Shown: positions 26,960 to 35,042 of the stretch, piece after piece | How the letters are laid out: each line of letters starts with the position of its first letter | Position numbering within the stretch: the stretch's first letter is position 1 | Assembly: GCF_000612665.1 (NCBI RefSeq) | Contig: NZ_HG942042.1 | Span: 1-63,298 of the forward strand | Direction of reading: 5' to 3' | From: Neobacillus dielmonensis | Lineage (GTDB): Bacteria > Bacillota > Bacilli > Bacillales > Cytobacillaceae | DNA: 63,298 bases | Made by a program: the position numbers and the translations under genes | The notes under the pieces: model-generated | Databases searched by the model: none | What the model was told of the DNA's origin: nothing | What the model saw: the letters and a program-made list of their open reading frames with translations, nothing else

Positions 26960-27577
26960 CTATTCTTGTAGGAAATGGACTACTCGGTCATAAGATTTTT
27001 CATCACCAATGACAAGAAATACATCCCCTTCTAGGATTAATACATAAGGACCCGGTGAAATAATTAATTCTCCATTTCTTTTAATGCCGATGACCGTACC
27101 GCCGGTATTTTGCCAGAACTTCACTTCTGAAACAGTCTTACCGATATGGGCACAGCCGCGATGTATTTCCACCTCAATTGGTGCCAAAGGATTGGTATGA
27201 CGCAGTTTTCCTGAATAGTCCATGATTTTTCTTAAGGCATCAAAAAGTTGCTCATCCAATTTATTTCGCTCGCCCATAATGGAATATATCTCTTTTTCAA
27301 GATCCTTAATACTTGCCAAATTGGAGAAACGAGAAATATATTTAAAAGCATTTTCCTTTGATGAGATGAGAATACCACTGCCTTTGGAAGACTGGACTAT
27401 TTCAACATCCTCGAGTATTTTTATTGCGCGTCTGATCGTTTCTGGTGAAACTTTGTACTCACTTGCTAATGTAGATCGCCCATGAATTTTATCCCCTATT
27501 TTAAATTCACCATCGTTAATACGATTAGCGATATCAATTGCAATTCGTTCATATGTAGGTATCTGTGCCCTTTGCAT
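26960..27577 (-). CDS. GntR-family regulator with C-terminal RCK_C (TrkA-C) domain, BusR-like
   Basis: A 205-residue protein. Residues 5-75 form a GntR winged helix (YERIAIDIANRINDGEFKIG and YKVSPETIRRAIKIL), residues about 90-125 a coiled coil, and 130-205 an RCK_C domain (AHIGKTVSEVKFWQNTGGTV, ELIISPGPYVLILEGDVFLV). GntR plus RCK_C is the known architecture of BusR, the c-di-AMP-dependent repressor of osmolyte uptake in Lactococcus and Streptococcus. Facing a betaine-type transporter strengthens the link. ATG at 27577 has GACGGGGG upstream. c-di-AMP binding itself is inference. Confidence 0.82.
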   Translation of the reverse strand: MQRAQIPTYERIAIDIANRINDGEFKIGDKIHGRSTLASEYKVSPETIRRAIKILEDVEIVQSSKGSGILISSKENAFKYISRFSNLASIKDLEKEIYSIMGERNKLDEQLFDALRKIMDYSGKLRHTNPLAPIEVEIHRGCAHIGKTVSEVKFWQNTGGTVIGIKRNGELIISPGPYVLILEGDVFLVIGDEKSYDRVVHFLQE

Positions 27578-27756
27578 AAAGACCCCCGTCAAAACTTTTT
27601 TATCCTTATCTTATCTTCGTTCATGATTCCACTATACCTGTTTATGCAGTTATTTGCGAGTCCCATTGCTTGATTTGTTAGTTTTTAATGTCTAAGGACA
27701 TAATACTATTAATATGTAATCAACACTTTTTGAATGGAAGTTATGGAGGTGAAACC

Positions 27757-28323
27757 ATGAAACGAAAAGTAATCATTATCTTAAGTATTGCTTTTATCCT
27801 TTTCATGGCCGTTTTATTTGTATATTATCTGGTGAAACATGATTCCTCAAGGTGGCAGGTGGCCCTTGGTGGCATTTTCGCTAGCGCTTTGCCCTTAATT
27901 TTATTAAAGGTAAAAAATAACCCATTTAATCTTCCTATCATTATTGGCTATTATTTATTTTTATTCTGTTCACTATTCCTAGGCTCCATCTCCACTTTTT
28001 ATCTTCACTATAAGTGGTGGGATTCAACTCTTCATTTTGTTAAGGCATTTTACGTTGGCACAATTGCTGTTGTTTTGTATAAATTGTTTATTCCGGCCGA
28101 GGCACGCTCTAGTGTTTCCAAATGGATTATTTTTCTGTTTGTCCTTTCACTCGGTGTTCTTTCTAGTGCTCTTTGGGAAATCTACGAATTTTTAGGAGAT
28201 ATGACATTTACCCATACTATGCAAAGAGGCGGAAACAAAGATACCATGCTTGACCTCCTTTGCGGATTGGCTGGGAGTTTAATCATTGCATTTTATGCTT
28301 TCATTCGTAAACCAAAAGTATAG
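27757..28323 (+). CDS. hypothetical membrane protein, first of a tandem pair
   Basis: A 188-residue protein with five to six membrane helices. Polar residues within helices are conserved with its neighbour: WWDSTLHFVKAFY, ALWEIYEFLGDM and GGNKDTMLDLLCG. These D-x-x-H, E-x-x-E and D-T-M-x-D motifs resemble the YjdF/DUF2238 membrane family, but I would not assign it firmly. ATGGAGGTG lies before the ATG at 27757. The second copy starts 15 nt after its stop, so they form an operon. Confidence 0.7.
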   Translation: MKRKVIIILSIAFILFMAVLFVYYLVKHDSSRWQVALGGIFASALPLILLKVKNNPFNLPIIIGYYLFLFCSLFLGSISTFYLHYKWWDSTLHFVKAFYVGTIAVVLYKLFIPAEARSSVSKWIIFLFVLSLGVLSSALWEIYEFLGDMTFTHTMQRGGNKDTMLDLLCGLAGSLIIAFYAFIRKPKV

Positions 28324-28338
28324 GTAAGGTGACAGACT

Positions 28339-28902
28339 GTGAAAAAAAAGCTCGTCATTTTGTTAAGTGGATTATATGTCATTTTTATGGCTTATTTAGC
28401 TTTTTCTTATTATGATCAACATGAAACTTTTAAAGCTTCTGTTGCCATTGGGGGTATTGTCTGTGGAGCCATCCCGCTATTATTAGCTGCTTTTACTAAA
28501 CTTCAATTTAACCTGCCAATTGTAATTTCGTATTTGATTTTCTTAGTTGGTTCCCAATATTTAGGTTCTATTCGCGGCTGGTATGGGCTGGGCTGGTGGG
28601 ATACTTTTCTTCATGCTATCAGCGGCATGATTTTGGCTTTCACTGGGATCGCTCTATATGAAAGACTCATTCACAGGACCGCAGGTGATGCAATATCACC
28701 ATGGTTCATCTTTTTATTTACTCTGGGCTTTGCTGTACTAGGAGGAGTTTTATGGGAGGTTTATGAATTTAGCAGTGACCAACTATTTGGTATGACCCTG
28801 CAAGGTGGAGGTAACAAAGATACGATGATTGACTTAATTTCCGATACGGTCGGTGGTTTGTTAATTGCTTTATCGGCTGGGGTGCGAACGAAAAAAACTT
28901 AA
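28339..28902 (+). CDS. hypothetical membrane protein, second of a tandem pair
   Basis: A 187-residue paralog of the preceding gene, sharing WWDTFLHAISGM, VLWEVYEFSSDQ and GGNKDTMIDLISD at matching positions and the same helix plan. The pair most likely arose by tandem duplication. TAAGGTGACAG precedes the GTG start. Function is unknown; in-membrane acidic and histidine residues suggest metal or lipid headgroup chemistry, but this is a guess. Confidence 0.7.
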   Translation: MKKKLVILLSGLYVIFMAYLAFSYYDQHETFKASVAIGGIVCGAIPLLLAAFTKLQFNLPIVISYLIFLVGSQYLGSIRGWYGLGWWDTFLHAISGMILAFTGIALYERLIHRTAGDAISPWFIFLFTLGFAVLGGVLWEVYEFSSDQLFGMTLQGGGNKDTMIDLISDTVGGLLIALSAGVRTKKT

Positions 28903-28913
28903 GGAAAATGTAT

Positions 28914-28951
28914 AAAACGGCTGACCCATTTCGTACAGATCAGCCGTTTTC
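28914..28951. terminator. bidirectional terminator
   Basis: AAAACGGCTGA/TCAGCCGTTTT arms separate the membrane paralogs from the convergent aspartokinase gene. Confidence 0.85.
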
Positions 28952-28965
28952 GCCTATTTTAACAC

Positions 28966-30327
28966 TTATACTGTTACTGGTGCAAAAAATTCATCATATA
29001 GAGCTTGAACGGCACGTTTTTCATCCACTTGTTTGACACCAAACATCATGCTGACTTCGGATGATCCTTGATTAATCATTTCAATATTTACATGGGCATT
29101 CGATAAGGCTTTCGAAGCTCTAGACATCGTACCAACATTGCGCCGCATACCTTCCCCTACCACCATGATGAGAGCCAAGCTGTGTTCAAATTTTACTTCA
29201 TCGGCATGGAGCTCCTTCATGATTCGCTCCTTAATTTGCGCTTCAATTGTTTCATCCAACTGACTTTCTCTTAAAATAACCGAAATGTCATCTATTCCAG
29301 AAGGAGTATGTTCATAGCTGAGCCCAAAATCTTCTAAAATCCCTAACAATTTACGCCCGAAGCCAATTTCTCGGTTCATTAAATATTTACTAACATATAT
29401 ACTGCAGAAACCATCATCACTGGCTATTCCGATTACCGGGCCATTGGTATTGTCCCGTACTGCGACAATTCTCGTTCCGGGAGCGCTGGGGTTATTGGTA
29501 TTTTTCACCTGCACTGGAATCCCGGCACGAAACGCAGGCACAAGTGCCTCATCATGCAGTACACTAAAACCAGCATAAGATAGCTCTCGCATTTCCCGAT
29601 AGGTTAATTCTTTGATTTCCTTTGGCTTTTCCACAATAAACGGGTTAACCGAGTAAACAGCATCTACATCTGTGAAATTTTCGTACAATTCTGCCTTTAG
29701 TGCATTAGCTAAAATGGAGCCAGTGATATCCGAACCGCTTCTAGAAAAGGTATAAACATCTCCCTCTTTGCTGTATCCAAAAAAACCTGGAAAAATACTT
29801 ATGCCAGGATAACTACGGAGTACCTGCAATTGTTCATATGCCTCAGGCAACGCTTGGGCATTCCCAGGCTCATCACTGACGAGTAAACCCGCTTTCTTGG
29901 GGTCAACATAGTAAGCCTCAACTCCCATTTTTCGGAAATAAGCGGCAACCAGCTTGGCATTATTGTCTTCCCCGCTTGCTTTGATTCTGTCCATGAACCG
30001 GTCAGGCTTGCTTTTGTCACTTTCAAGCCGCGATAATAAATCAGCACGGATTTCGTCCATGATAGCAAGAGGAAGTCTCAATTCTTCTGCAATTGTTGAA
30101 TACCTCTGTAAAACTTTCTCAGCTAACTCCTGATAATCTTGTTCCAACAAACTTGCTTGACCACACTCAATTAATAAATCAGTTACTTTTGCATCATCTG
30201 GATATCTTTTCCCGGGAGCAGAAACCACGACCACTTTCCGCTCTGAGTCTGAAGTGACAATTTCAAATACTTTGTTTATCTGTCCACCAGACGCTAAGGA
30301 GGACCCACCAAACTTTACGACCTTCAT
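28966..30327 (-). CDS. thrD: aspartate kinase (YclM/ThrD type)
   Basis: A 453-residue single-chain aspartokinase catalysing ATP-dependent phosphorylation of aspartate, the first step to lysine, threonine and methionine. The opening VKFGGSSLASGGQINKV and RSGSDITGSILANAL are kinase-domain motifs; two ACT domains occupy about residues 300-450. Length and the early KVVVVSAPGKRYPDDAKVTDL block match B. subtilis YclM (aspartokinase III), whose regulation is by lysine plus threonine. No lysine riboswitch precedes it, unlike the permease at 7.4 kb. GGGAG precedes the ATG. Confidence 0.9.
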   Translation of the reverse strand: MKVVKFGGSSLASGGQINKVFEIVTSDSERKVVVVSAPGKRYPDDAKVTDLLIECGQASLLEQDYQELAEKVLQRYSTIAEELRLPLAIMDEIRADLLSRLESDKSKPDRFMDRIKASGEDNNAKLVAAYFRKMGVEAYYVDPKKAGLLVSDEPGNAQALPEAYEQLQVLRSYPGISIFPGFFGYSKEGDVYTFSRSGSDITGSILANALKAELYENFTDVDAVYSVNPFIVEKPKEIKELTYREMRELSYAGFSVLHDEALVPAFRAGIPVQVKNTNNPSAPGTRIVAVRDNTNGPVIGIASDDGFCSIYVSKYLMNREIGFGRKLLGILEDFGLSYEHTPSGIDDISVILRESQLDETIEAQIKERIMKELHADEVKFEHSLALIMVVGEGMRRNVGTMSRASKALSNAHVNIEMINQGSSEVSMMFGVKQVDEKRAVQALYDEFFAPVTV

Positions 30328-30473
30328 TCCTACAACTCCCTAAACTACAAAATATAAGCTTAATTTTAGTGCATATTTTAAAATATTCAAGCACTTTTTC
30401 CTATCAATGCGTACAATTGTCCATATAAGAAATACTGTCAAAGTAATATCCACAAGCGAATTACTTTGAAAAA

Positions 30474-30722
30474 GGCTCAGTTAAATTTGGCTGTTGATTT
30501 CCCCTCCAGTCGCTCAGCGACCCGCGGGCGTGCCGGGGAGTCTCCTAGGCGATGAAAGAAAGCACCTGCGGGGTCTCCCCAGCCCCGCACGCGCGCAGGA
30601 CATTGAAATTCATCCTCGAATCCGCCCACTCACGAAGAAAATGCGAAAGCATTTTCGAGGAGTCGAGCGCCTTCTCCTCCAATCAACAGAGTAAAAAATC
30701 AATATTCTTGTTTAACAGAGCC
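30474..30722 (+). repeat. interspersed repeat, copy A
   Basis: GC-rich element in the 404-bp gap after the aspartokinase promoter region. Outer ends GGCTCAGTTAAA / TTTAACAGAGCC and inner ends CTGTTGATT (30491) / AATCAACAG (to 30689) are nested inverted repeats. The interior carries CCAGTCGCTCAGCGA and GTGCCGGGGAGTCTCC, shared with the other copies. Uniquely, a perfect AAAATGC/GCATTTT hairpin (around 30637-30655) is inserted near the right end. Open frames across it are not genes. Confidence 0.85.
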
Positions 30723-30731
30723 TTTAAAAAA

Positions 30732-31346
30732 CTATTCGATAATCTCGATAAAATGGGCAAGAATTCTTGCCGTAAGTCCCCATATGACTTTATCTTCATA
30801 GCGGTAAAAATATTCTTCCATTCCCCTTGTTCTCCAATTGTAATTTACACCGCCGATAATTAAGTCAAAGGGAAAGTTTTTTTCCGGCTCGACTTTAAAT
30901 TCTATATGATAGATTTCTGGCTTATGATTCATAAAATAAGCTAAGGGTACAGTAAATATTTCTCCAACCTCTGAGGGGTTCGGGCAAATCTTATCCGGAT
31001 TGGCAATAATTCCTGCAAAAGGATAGACCATCATCTCAAAAGGGGTAACCATAAAATCTAATGGGAATACTTCAGTAATATCCTCTTTAGGAAGCCCCAA
31101 TTCTTCCACTGTTTCACGGATCGCTGTAGATTTTTCGTCCGTATCACAAGAATCCATTCTTCCACCTGGGAAACAAATCTCCCCCGGCTGCCTTCTTAAA
31201 TTAAGGGAACGTTTCTCAAATAATACATGTATTCCATCTTCCTTTTGGATTAGAGGAAGTAGTACAGCATATTTCGAATATTTATTACTGCCTAAAATGG
31301 TTGATGTATGATCTTTTAACTTAGCTAAAATCGTATCGAGTTCCAT
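30732..31346 (-). CDS. Nudix CoA pyrophosphatase (NudL-like)
   Basis: A 204-residue Nudix hydrolase. The CoA-specific upstream motif LFEKRSLNLRRQPGEICFPGG is visible as KRSLNLRRQPGEICFPGG, followed by the Nudix helix STAIRETVEELGL. Enzymes with this combined motif split CoA and oxidised CoA to 4'-phosphopantetheine and 3',5'-ADP. GAGGTG precedes the ATG. Downstream, only ten bases separate its stop from repeat copy A, so the repeat may supply its transcript end. Confidence 0.88.
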   Translation of the reverse strand: MELDTILAKLKDHTSTILGSNKYSKYAVLLPLIQKEDGIHVLFEKRSLNLRRQPGEICFPGGRMDSCDTDEKSTAIRETVEELGLPKEDITEVFPLDFMVTPFEMMVYPFAGIIANPDKICPNPSEVGEIFTVPLAYFMNHKPEIYHIEFKVEPEKNFPFDLIIGGVNYNWRTRGMEEYFYRYEDKVIWGLTARILAHFIEIIE

Positions 31347-31415
31347 TTCGTCACCTCGCTTAGAAATTATCCTTAGTTATAGAATAACACTATATGTACT
31401 ATAGTCACCTAATTT

Positions 31416-31450
31416 AAAAAACAATCCAACTAATAGTACAGTTGGATTGT
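31416..31450 (-). terminator. terminator of the ABC importer operon
   Basis: On the minus strand ACAATCCAACT/AGTTGGATTGT arms are followed by six T. Confidence 0.88.
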
Positions 31451-31467
31451 CACTGTGTGGCGTTACC

Positions 31468-32262
31468 TTAAGCGAGAATTGCCCTGTCACTTGCCATTTG
31501 CGCACCGCGAATTCGTTTAAACTCGGCAAGAAGTCCTTCAATTGTAAGTTTATTCTTCTGTTCCTCATTGACTTCCAAAATAATTTGGCCTTTATCCATC
31601 ATAATTAACCGGTTGCCTAGATCAATCGCCTGTTGCATATTATGTGTCACCATTAGGGTAGTCAGATGATATTTATCTACAATTTCCTTTGTCAAATTTG
31701 TAATTAATTCTGCTCTTGAAGGGTCAAGAGCGGCAGTATGTTCATCCAAAAGCAAAATAGAAGGTTCCGTAAACGTAGCCATCAATAATGATAATGCCTG
31801 TCTTTCTCCCCCTGATAATAGGCCTACTTTAGCGTTGAGCCGATTTTCAAGCCCCAAATGAAGGGATTCGAGGACCTCTCGGAAGTATTCTCTCCGTTTC
31901 TTCGTTACTCCTCTGCGGAGTGTACGTGTTTTATTTCGCGAATAGGCCATTGCTAGATTTTCTTCGATTGTCATACTAGGGGCAGTACCTGCCATCGGGT
32001 CCTGAAAAACACGACCAATCATTTTCGATCGATTGAATTCTGACATATTCGTAACATCTTTATCTGCAATACGAACTTCTCCTACGTCAGGTATTAAAAC
32101 ACCTGAAATGATATTCATTAAGGTAGACTTTCCGGCACCGTTGCTTCCAATTACCGTAACAAAATCACCGGGTTTAAGCGTAAGATCTACTTGGTTTATT
32201 GCCATTTTCTCGTCAGGGGTGCCTTCATTAAAAATCTTATGAATCTGATTTAATTGCAGCAT
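31468..32262 (-). CDS. ABC transporter ATP-binding protein (ABC.X4/TrpYZ-like system)
   Basis: A 264-residue ATPase with Walker A VIGSNGAGKSTLMNIISG near residue 38, signature LLSGGERQALSLLMA and Walker B ILLLDEHTAALDP. The D-E-H (not D-E-P) sequence after Walker B is normal for this uptake family. It overlaps the end of the permease gene by 26 nt and completes a permease-ATPase-binding protein set. Related streptococcal systems (TrpXYZ) import tryptophan; here the substrate is unknown. Confidence 0.88.
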   Translation of the reverse strand: MLQLNQIHKIFNEGTPDEKMAINQVDLTLKPGDFVTVIGSNGAGKSTLMNIISGVLIPDVGEVRIADKDVTNMSEFNRSKMIGRVFQDPMAGTAPSMTIEENLAMAYSRNKTRTLRRGVTKKRREYFREVLESLHLGLENRLNAKVGLLSGGERQALSLLMATFTEPSILLLDEHTAALDPSRAELITNLTKEIVDKYHLTTLMVTHNMQQAIDLGNRLIMMDKGQIILEVNEEQKNKLTIEGLLAEFKRIRGAQMASDRAILA

Positions 32263-33259
32263 GGTTCTCCCCCCTAGTCTGTGCAGACGCCTGTATCATG
32301 CGGGTCCGTTTTTGGGCTTTGCGCTTTTTTTCTTTTGAACTGTCGATAATCTTTGGAGTAGTTAGGGCAATAATGACGATAATGGCTGTAATTAATTTCA
32401 TGTCCCCTGGATCTAAAAATTCAACTCTTAATGCCAAAGTTACGACTATGCGGTAAATAATTGAACCTCCAATTACTGCAAGAGTTGTCCTGGCAATCGT
32501 CTTGGTACCAAAGAGAGCTTCACCAATTATCACTGAAGCTAAACCGATTACAATCATGCCTATTCCCATTCCGACATCAGCGAAGCCGCCCTGCTGGGCA
32601 ATCAGGGCACCAGAAAAAGCAACTAGGGCATTGGATAAACCTAATCCAAGCACGACAAGGATGCTTGTATTCGCTGACAAACTACGTATCATCCGTTTGT
32701 TATCCCCGGTAGCTCTAATAGCCAAACCAATCTCCGTTTGCAGAAACCAATCCGTAATGAATTTAATCACGAAAGTAACAAAAATCATCACAATGAGAAT
32801 TCCCCAAGTTTCAGGAAGGCTGTCTGAAAGCCCTACTGTTGACAATATCCCGTTAAAGAATGAGTCAATTCCTGCCTCATCAAAGACACCTCTGATTTTC
32901 GTAAACGTAGTATCCGCATTTAATAGAGGAATATTGGACCTTCCCATGATTCGCAAATTAATGGAGTATAGTGCGATCATCATCAAAATTCCTGATAGCA
33001 AATTATTAATTTTTCCAAAAGTATGAAGCAGTCCTGTCATACAACCGGCTGCAAACCCAGCAAACAAAGCCATAATCGTTGCGTAGAATGGATTTGCTCC
33101 ACCAGCAATCATCACCGCTGTAACAGCAGCTCCAGTTACAAAGCTTCCATCCACCGTTAAGTCTGGGAAATCCAGAATACGAAAGGAAAGATAGACGCCC
33201 AGTGCCATAATCGCATAGATGATACCTGCTTCAAATGATCCAAATATGGCTGTAAACAT
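32237..33259 (-). CDS. ABC transporter permease (branched-chain/COG4120-like)
   Basis: A 340-residue permease with eight to ten membrane helices (IIYAIMALGVYLSFRILDFP, DLTVDGSFVTGAAVTAVMI). It belongs to the LivH-like permeases paired with COG2984 binding lipoproteins. ATG at 33259 has AGAGAGG nine bases upstream; 17 earlier in-frame codons lack a site. The basic C-terminal tail (SSKEKKRKAQKRTRM) is cytoplasmic. An inverted repeat at 33323-33347 separates it from the binding-protein gene and probably lowers its expression. Confidence 0.87.
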   Translation of the reverse strand: MFTAIFGSFEAGIIYAIMALGVYLSFRILDFPDLTVDGSFVTGAAVTAVMIAGGANPFYATIMALFAGFAAGCMTGLLHTFGKINNLLSGILMMIALYSINLRIMGRSNIPLLNADTTFTKIRGVFDEAGIDSFFNGILSTVGLSDSLPETWGILIVMIFVTFVIKFITDWFLQTEIGLAIRATGDNKRMIRSLSANTSILVVLGLGLSNALVAFSGALIAQQGGFADVGMGIGMIVIGLASVIIGEALFGTKTIARTTLAVIGGSIIYRIVVTLALRVEFLDPGDMKLITAIIVIIALTTPKIIDSSKEKKRKAQKRTRMIQASAQTRGENHAAIKSDS

Positions 33260-33322
33260 TGAGATCATCCTCTCTTTAGGACTATTTTGCAATCGCAGTC
33301 CTCGTTTCAATTAAAATAATCA

Positions 33323-33347
33323 AGGAGTCCCGTAGAAAAGGGCTCCT
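33323..33347 (-). terminator. leaky intra-operon hairpin
   Basis: AGGAGCCC/GGGACTCCT arms followed on the minus strand by TTGATTATTTT lie between the binding-protein and permease genes, a usual place for partial termination. Confidence 0.5.
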
Positions 33348-33362
33348 CTTGTTTTGTTTTAT

Positions 33363-34373
33363 TTATTCATTTCCATCATAGAATTCGCCAAGACTTTTCC
33401 ATTCATCTTTGACTTTCAGTCCTTGGGCTTCTGCAGCCTTTTTATTTATTACAAGTTTCAAGCTATTTGGCAGTTCAACTGGGATTTCTGATGGCTTTTT
33501 ATTTCCGCTTAAAATATCTGCTGCCATAACTCCGGACTGGTAACCTAAATCATAGTAACTAAAACCACTAGCAGCTACAGCTCCCTTTTTCATAGAATCC
33601 AATTCACCGACGAATAGTGGTATTTTTTTCGAGTTGGCAACATCAATAACTGTATCGAGGGCTGTGACAACAGTATTATCTGTTGGTACATAGATAGCAT
33701 CTACCCGTCCAACCAGTGATTCTGCAGCTTGTTTAACCTCTGCTGTGGTGGACACGGATACTTCTATTATTTTTGCGCCTTTATCTTCTGCTATCTTTTT
33801 GACTTCTTTTACTTGAACCTCAGAGTTCTGTTCACCCGAATTGTAAATGACACCAATATTTTTCGCTTTTACTTCATCCGAAATAAAGCTAATAGTCTTT
33901 TTGGTCGCTTCAGGATGGTTATCGGTTGTTCCCGTTATGTTTTTGCCTGGTTTATCAAACGCTTCCACCAATTCCGCCCCTACTGGGTCTGTTACCGAAG
34001 TAAAAACGATTGGAATATCCTTTGTGGCATTTAACGCAGCTGTGGCACTAGGTGTAGCATTAGCAAAAATTAAATCCACCTTGTCACCAACAAAGTTTTT
34101 AGCTATGGTCGCGGTGTTGTTCATATCCGCCTGAGCATTTTGCTCATCGTATTTCACCTTGATCCCTTTGTCTTCTAATGCCTTCTTAAATCCTTCAGTT
34201 GCCGCATCAAGTGATGGATGCGGAGCAAATTGGGAAATTCCTATCGTAAATTCGTTTTTTTCTTTACCTGAATCCGCCTCATTAGAGCCACTTGATGTCT
34301 CGCTTTTCCCACACCCTGATAAAAGCAACAGTCCCACTAATGCCAAGGAAAGTGCTGTTCTCCCTTTTTTCAT
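33363..34373 (-). CDS. ABC transporter substrate-binding lipoprotein (COG2984-like)
   Basis: A 336-residue lipoprotein: signal peptide with lipobox LLLLSGCGKS near residue 21, then a serine-rich linker and an ABC-substrate-binding fold (FTIGISQFAPHPSLDAATEG, DLIFANATPSATAALNATKD, IPIVFTSVTDPVGAELVEAF). First gene of a three-gene import operon. ATG at 34373 has GAGGGGG nine bases upstream. The family includes the streptococcal tryptophan-binding TrpX, but residues for tryptophan cannot be verified by eye. Confidence 0.88.
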   Translation of the reverse strand: MKKGRTALSLALVGLLLLSGCGKSETSSGSNEADSGKEKNEFTIGISQFAPHPSLDAATEGFKKALEDKGIKVKYDEQNAQADMNNTATIAKNFVGDKVDLIFANATPSATAALNATKDIPIVFTSVTDPVGAELVEAFDKPGKNITGTTDNHPEATKKTISFISDEVKAKNIGVIYNSGEQNSEVQVKEVKKIAEDKGAKIIEVSVSTTAEVKQAAESLVGRVDAIYVPTDNTVVTALDTVIDVANSKKIPLFVGELDSMKKGAVAASGFSYYDLGYQSGVMAADILSGNKKPSEIPVELPNSLKLVINKKAAEAQGLKVKDEWKSLGEFYDGNE

Positions 34374-34527
34374 TATAAAGATCCCCCTCAATACCCTTAA
34401 TTTGATTTTTTAAAATATTTATTATATTAAAAATTATTCTAGTATTTTTCTGGTTCAAAAGCAATAGATATCCATAAATTAATTTTTTGCTTTAAAGCAG
34501 CAGAAGCATTAGATTATTTCCCAAACG

Positions 34528-34695
34528 ATAATGTTGATTCATTACTCTGCTGATTGGAGCGGCGGAAGGCACTCGACTCCCGCGGGAATACGGGGCAGTG
34601 GTGGAACCCCGCGGATGCTTTCACCCCCGAGGTGTCCCCCAACACTTCTGCGGGTTGTGCTGCGTGACTGTGCAGAAATCAACAGCCTAGTAGAA
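34528..34695 (-). repeat. interspersed repeat, copy B (reverse orientation)
   Basis: Read on the minus strand it begins CTGTTGATTTCTGC (inner end at 34685) and finishes CCGCTCCAATCAGCAG (near 34547) then AGTAATGAATCAACATTA. It carries CCCCGTATTCCCGCGGGAGT as in copy D. It fills most of the 393-bp gap between the binding lipoprotein gene and the small gene at 34767. Ends are more decayed than in copies A and C. Confidence 0.75.
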
Positions 34696-34697
34696 CA

Positions 34698-34726
34698 GAA
34701 AAAAACCCTCTAGTTCACTAGAGGGT
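34698..34726 (-). terminator. terminator after the 42-residue gene
   Basis: On the minus strand ACCCTCTAGT/ACTAGAGGGT arms with a 2-nt loop are followed by a T run. Confidence 0.8.
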
Positions 34727-34766
34727 TCATGTATGTATTTTTTCTATTTGGAGGAGCTTACGTTAT

Positions 34767-34895
34767 TTACCAATCTTTTGTCCATTCAAGTAATTTATCA
34801 ATTTCAACTCGTTTTATTATGTAATTATTTTTCTCAGATGGCAGATTGGATGTAGCCTCGAGTAATTTGTCGATATCAATGATTGTTGTTCCCAT
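34767..34895 (-). CDS. hypothetical 42-residue protein
   Basis: MGTTIIDIDKLLEATSNL followed by a second, related IIKRVEIDKLLEWTKDW segment: the IDKLLE motif occurs twice in 42 residues. CGGGAGGTTAG is well placed before the ATG and a strong terminator follows, so the gene is likely real. I know no family for it. Confidence 0.6.
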   Translation of the reverse strand: MGTTIIDIDKLLEATSNLPSEKNNYIIKRVEIDKLLEWTKDW

Positions 34896-35017
34896 AGATC
34901 TAACCTCCCGAGTAACTTGATTTGTTTGATACCAAATTATTCGTTGTAACTGTCAATTCTATGGGGGTAAATTAAAGTTTTTTTTGCATCCGACAATGCC
35001 ACTTTAAGAATATAAAA

Positions 35018-35038
35018 GAGAGAAGATTACTCTTCTCC
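35018..35038 (-). terminator. terminator of ltaS
   Basis: AGAAGA/TCTTCT stem followed on the minus strand by CTCTTTTAT just downstream of the ltaS stop. Confidence 0.55.
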
Positions 35039-35042
35039 CTCA

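Noticed and set aside
30494..30863. plus-strand frames over repeat copy A
   Set aside because: They arise from the GC-rich repeat and the reverse of the Nudix gene; no ribosome site or family match.
34531..34713. 60-codon frame over repeat copy B
   Set aside because: Pure repeat sequence without ribosome site.
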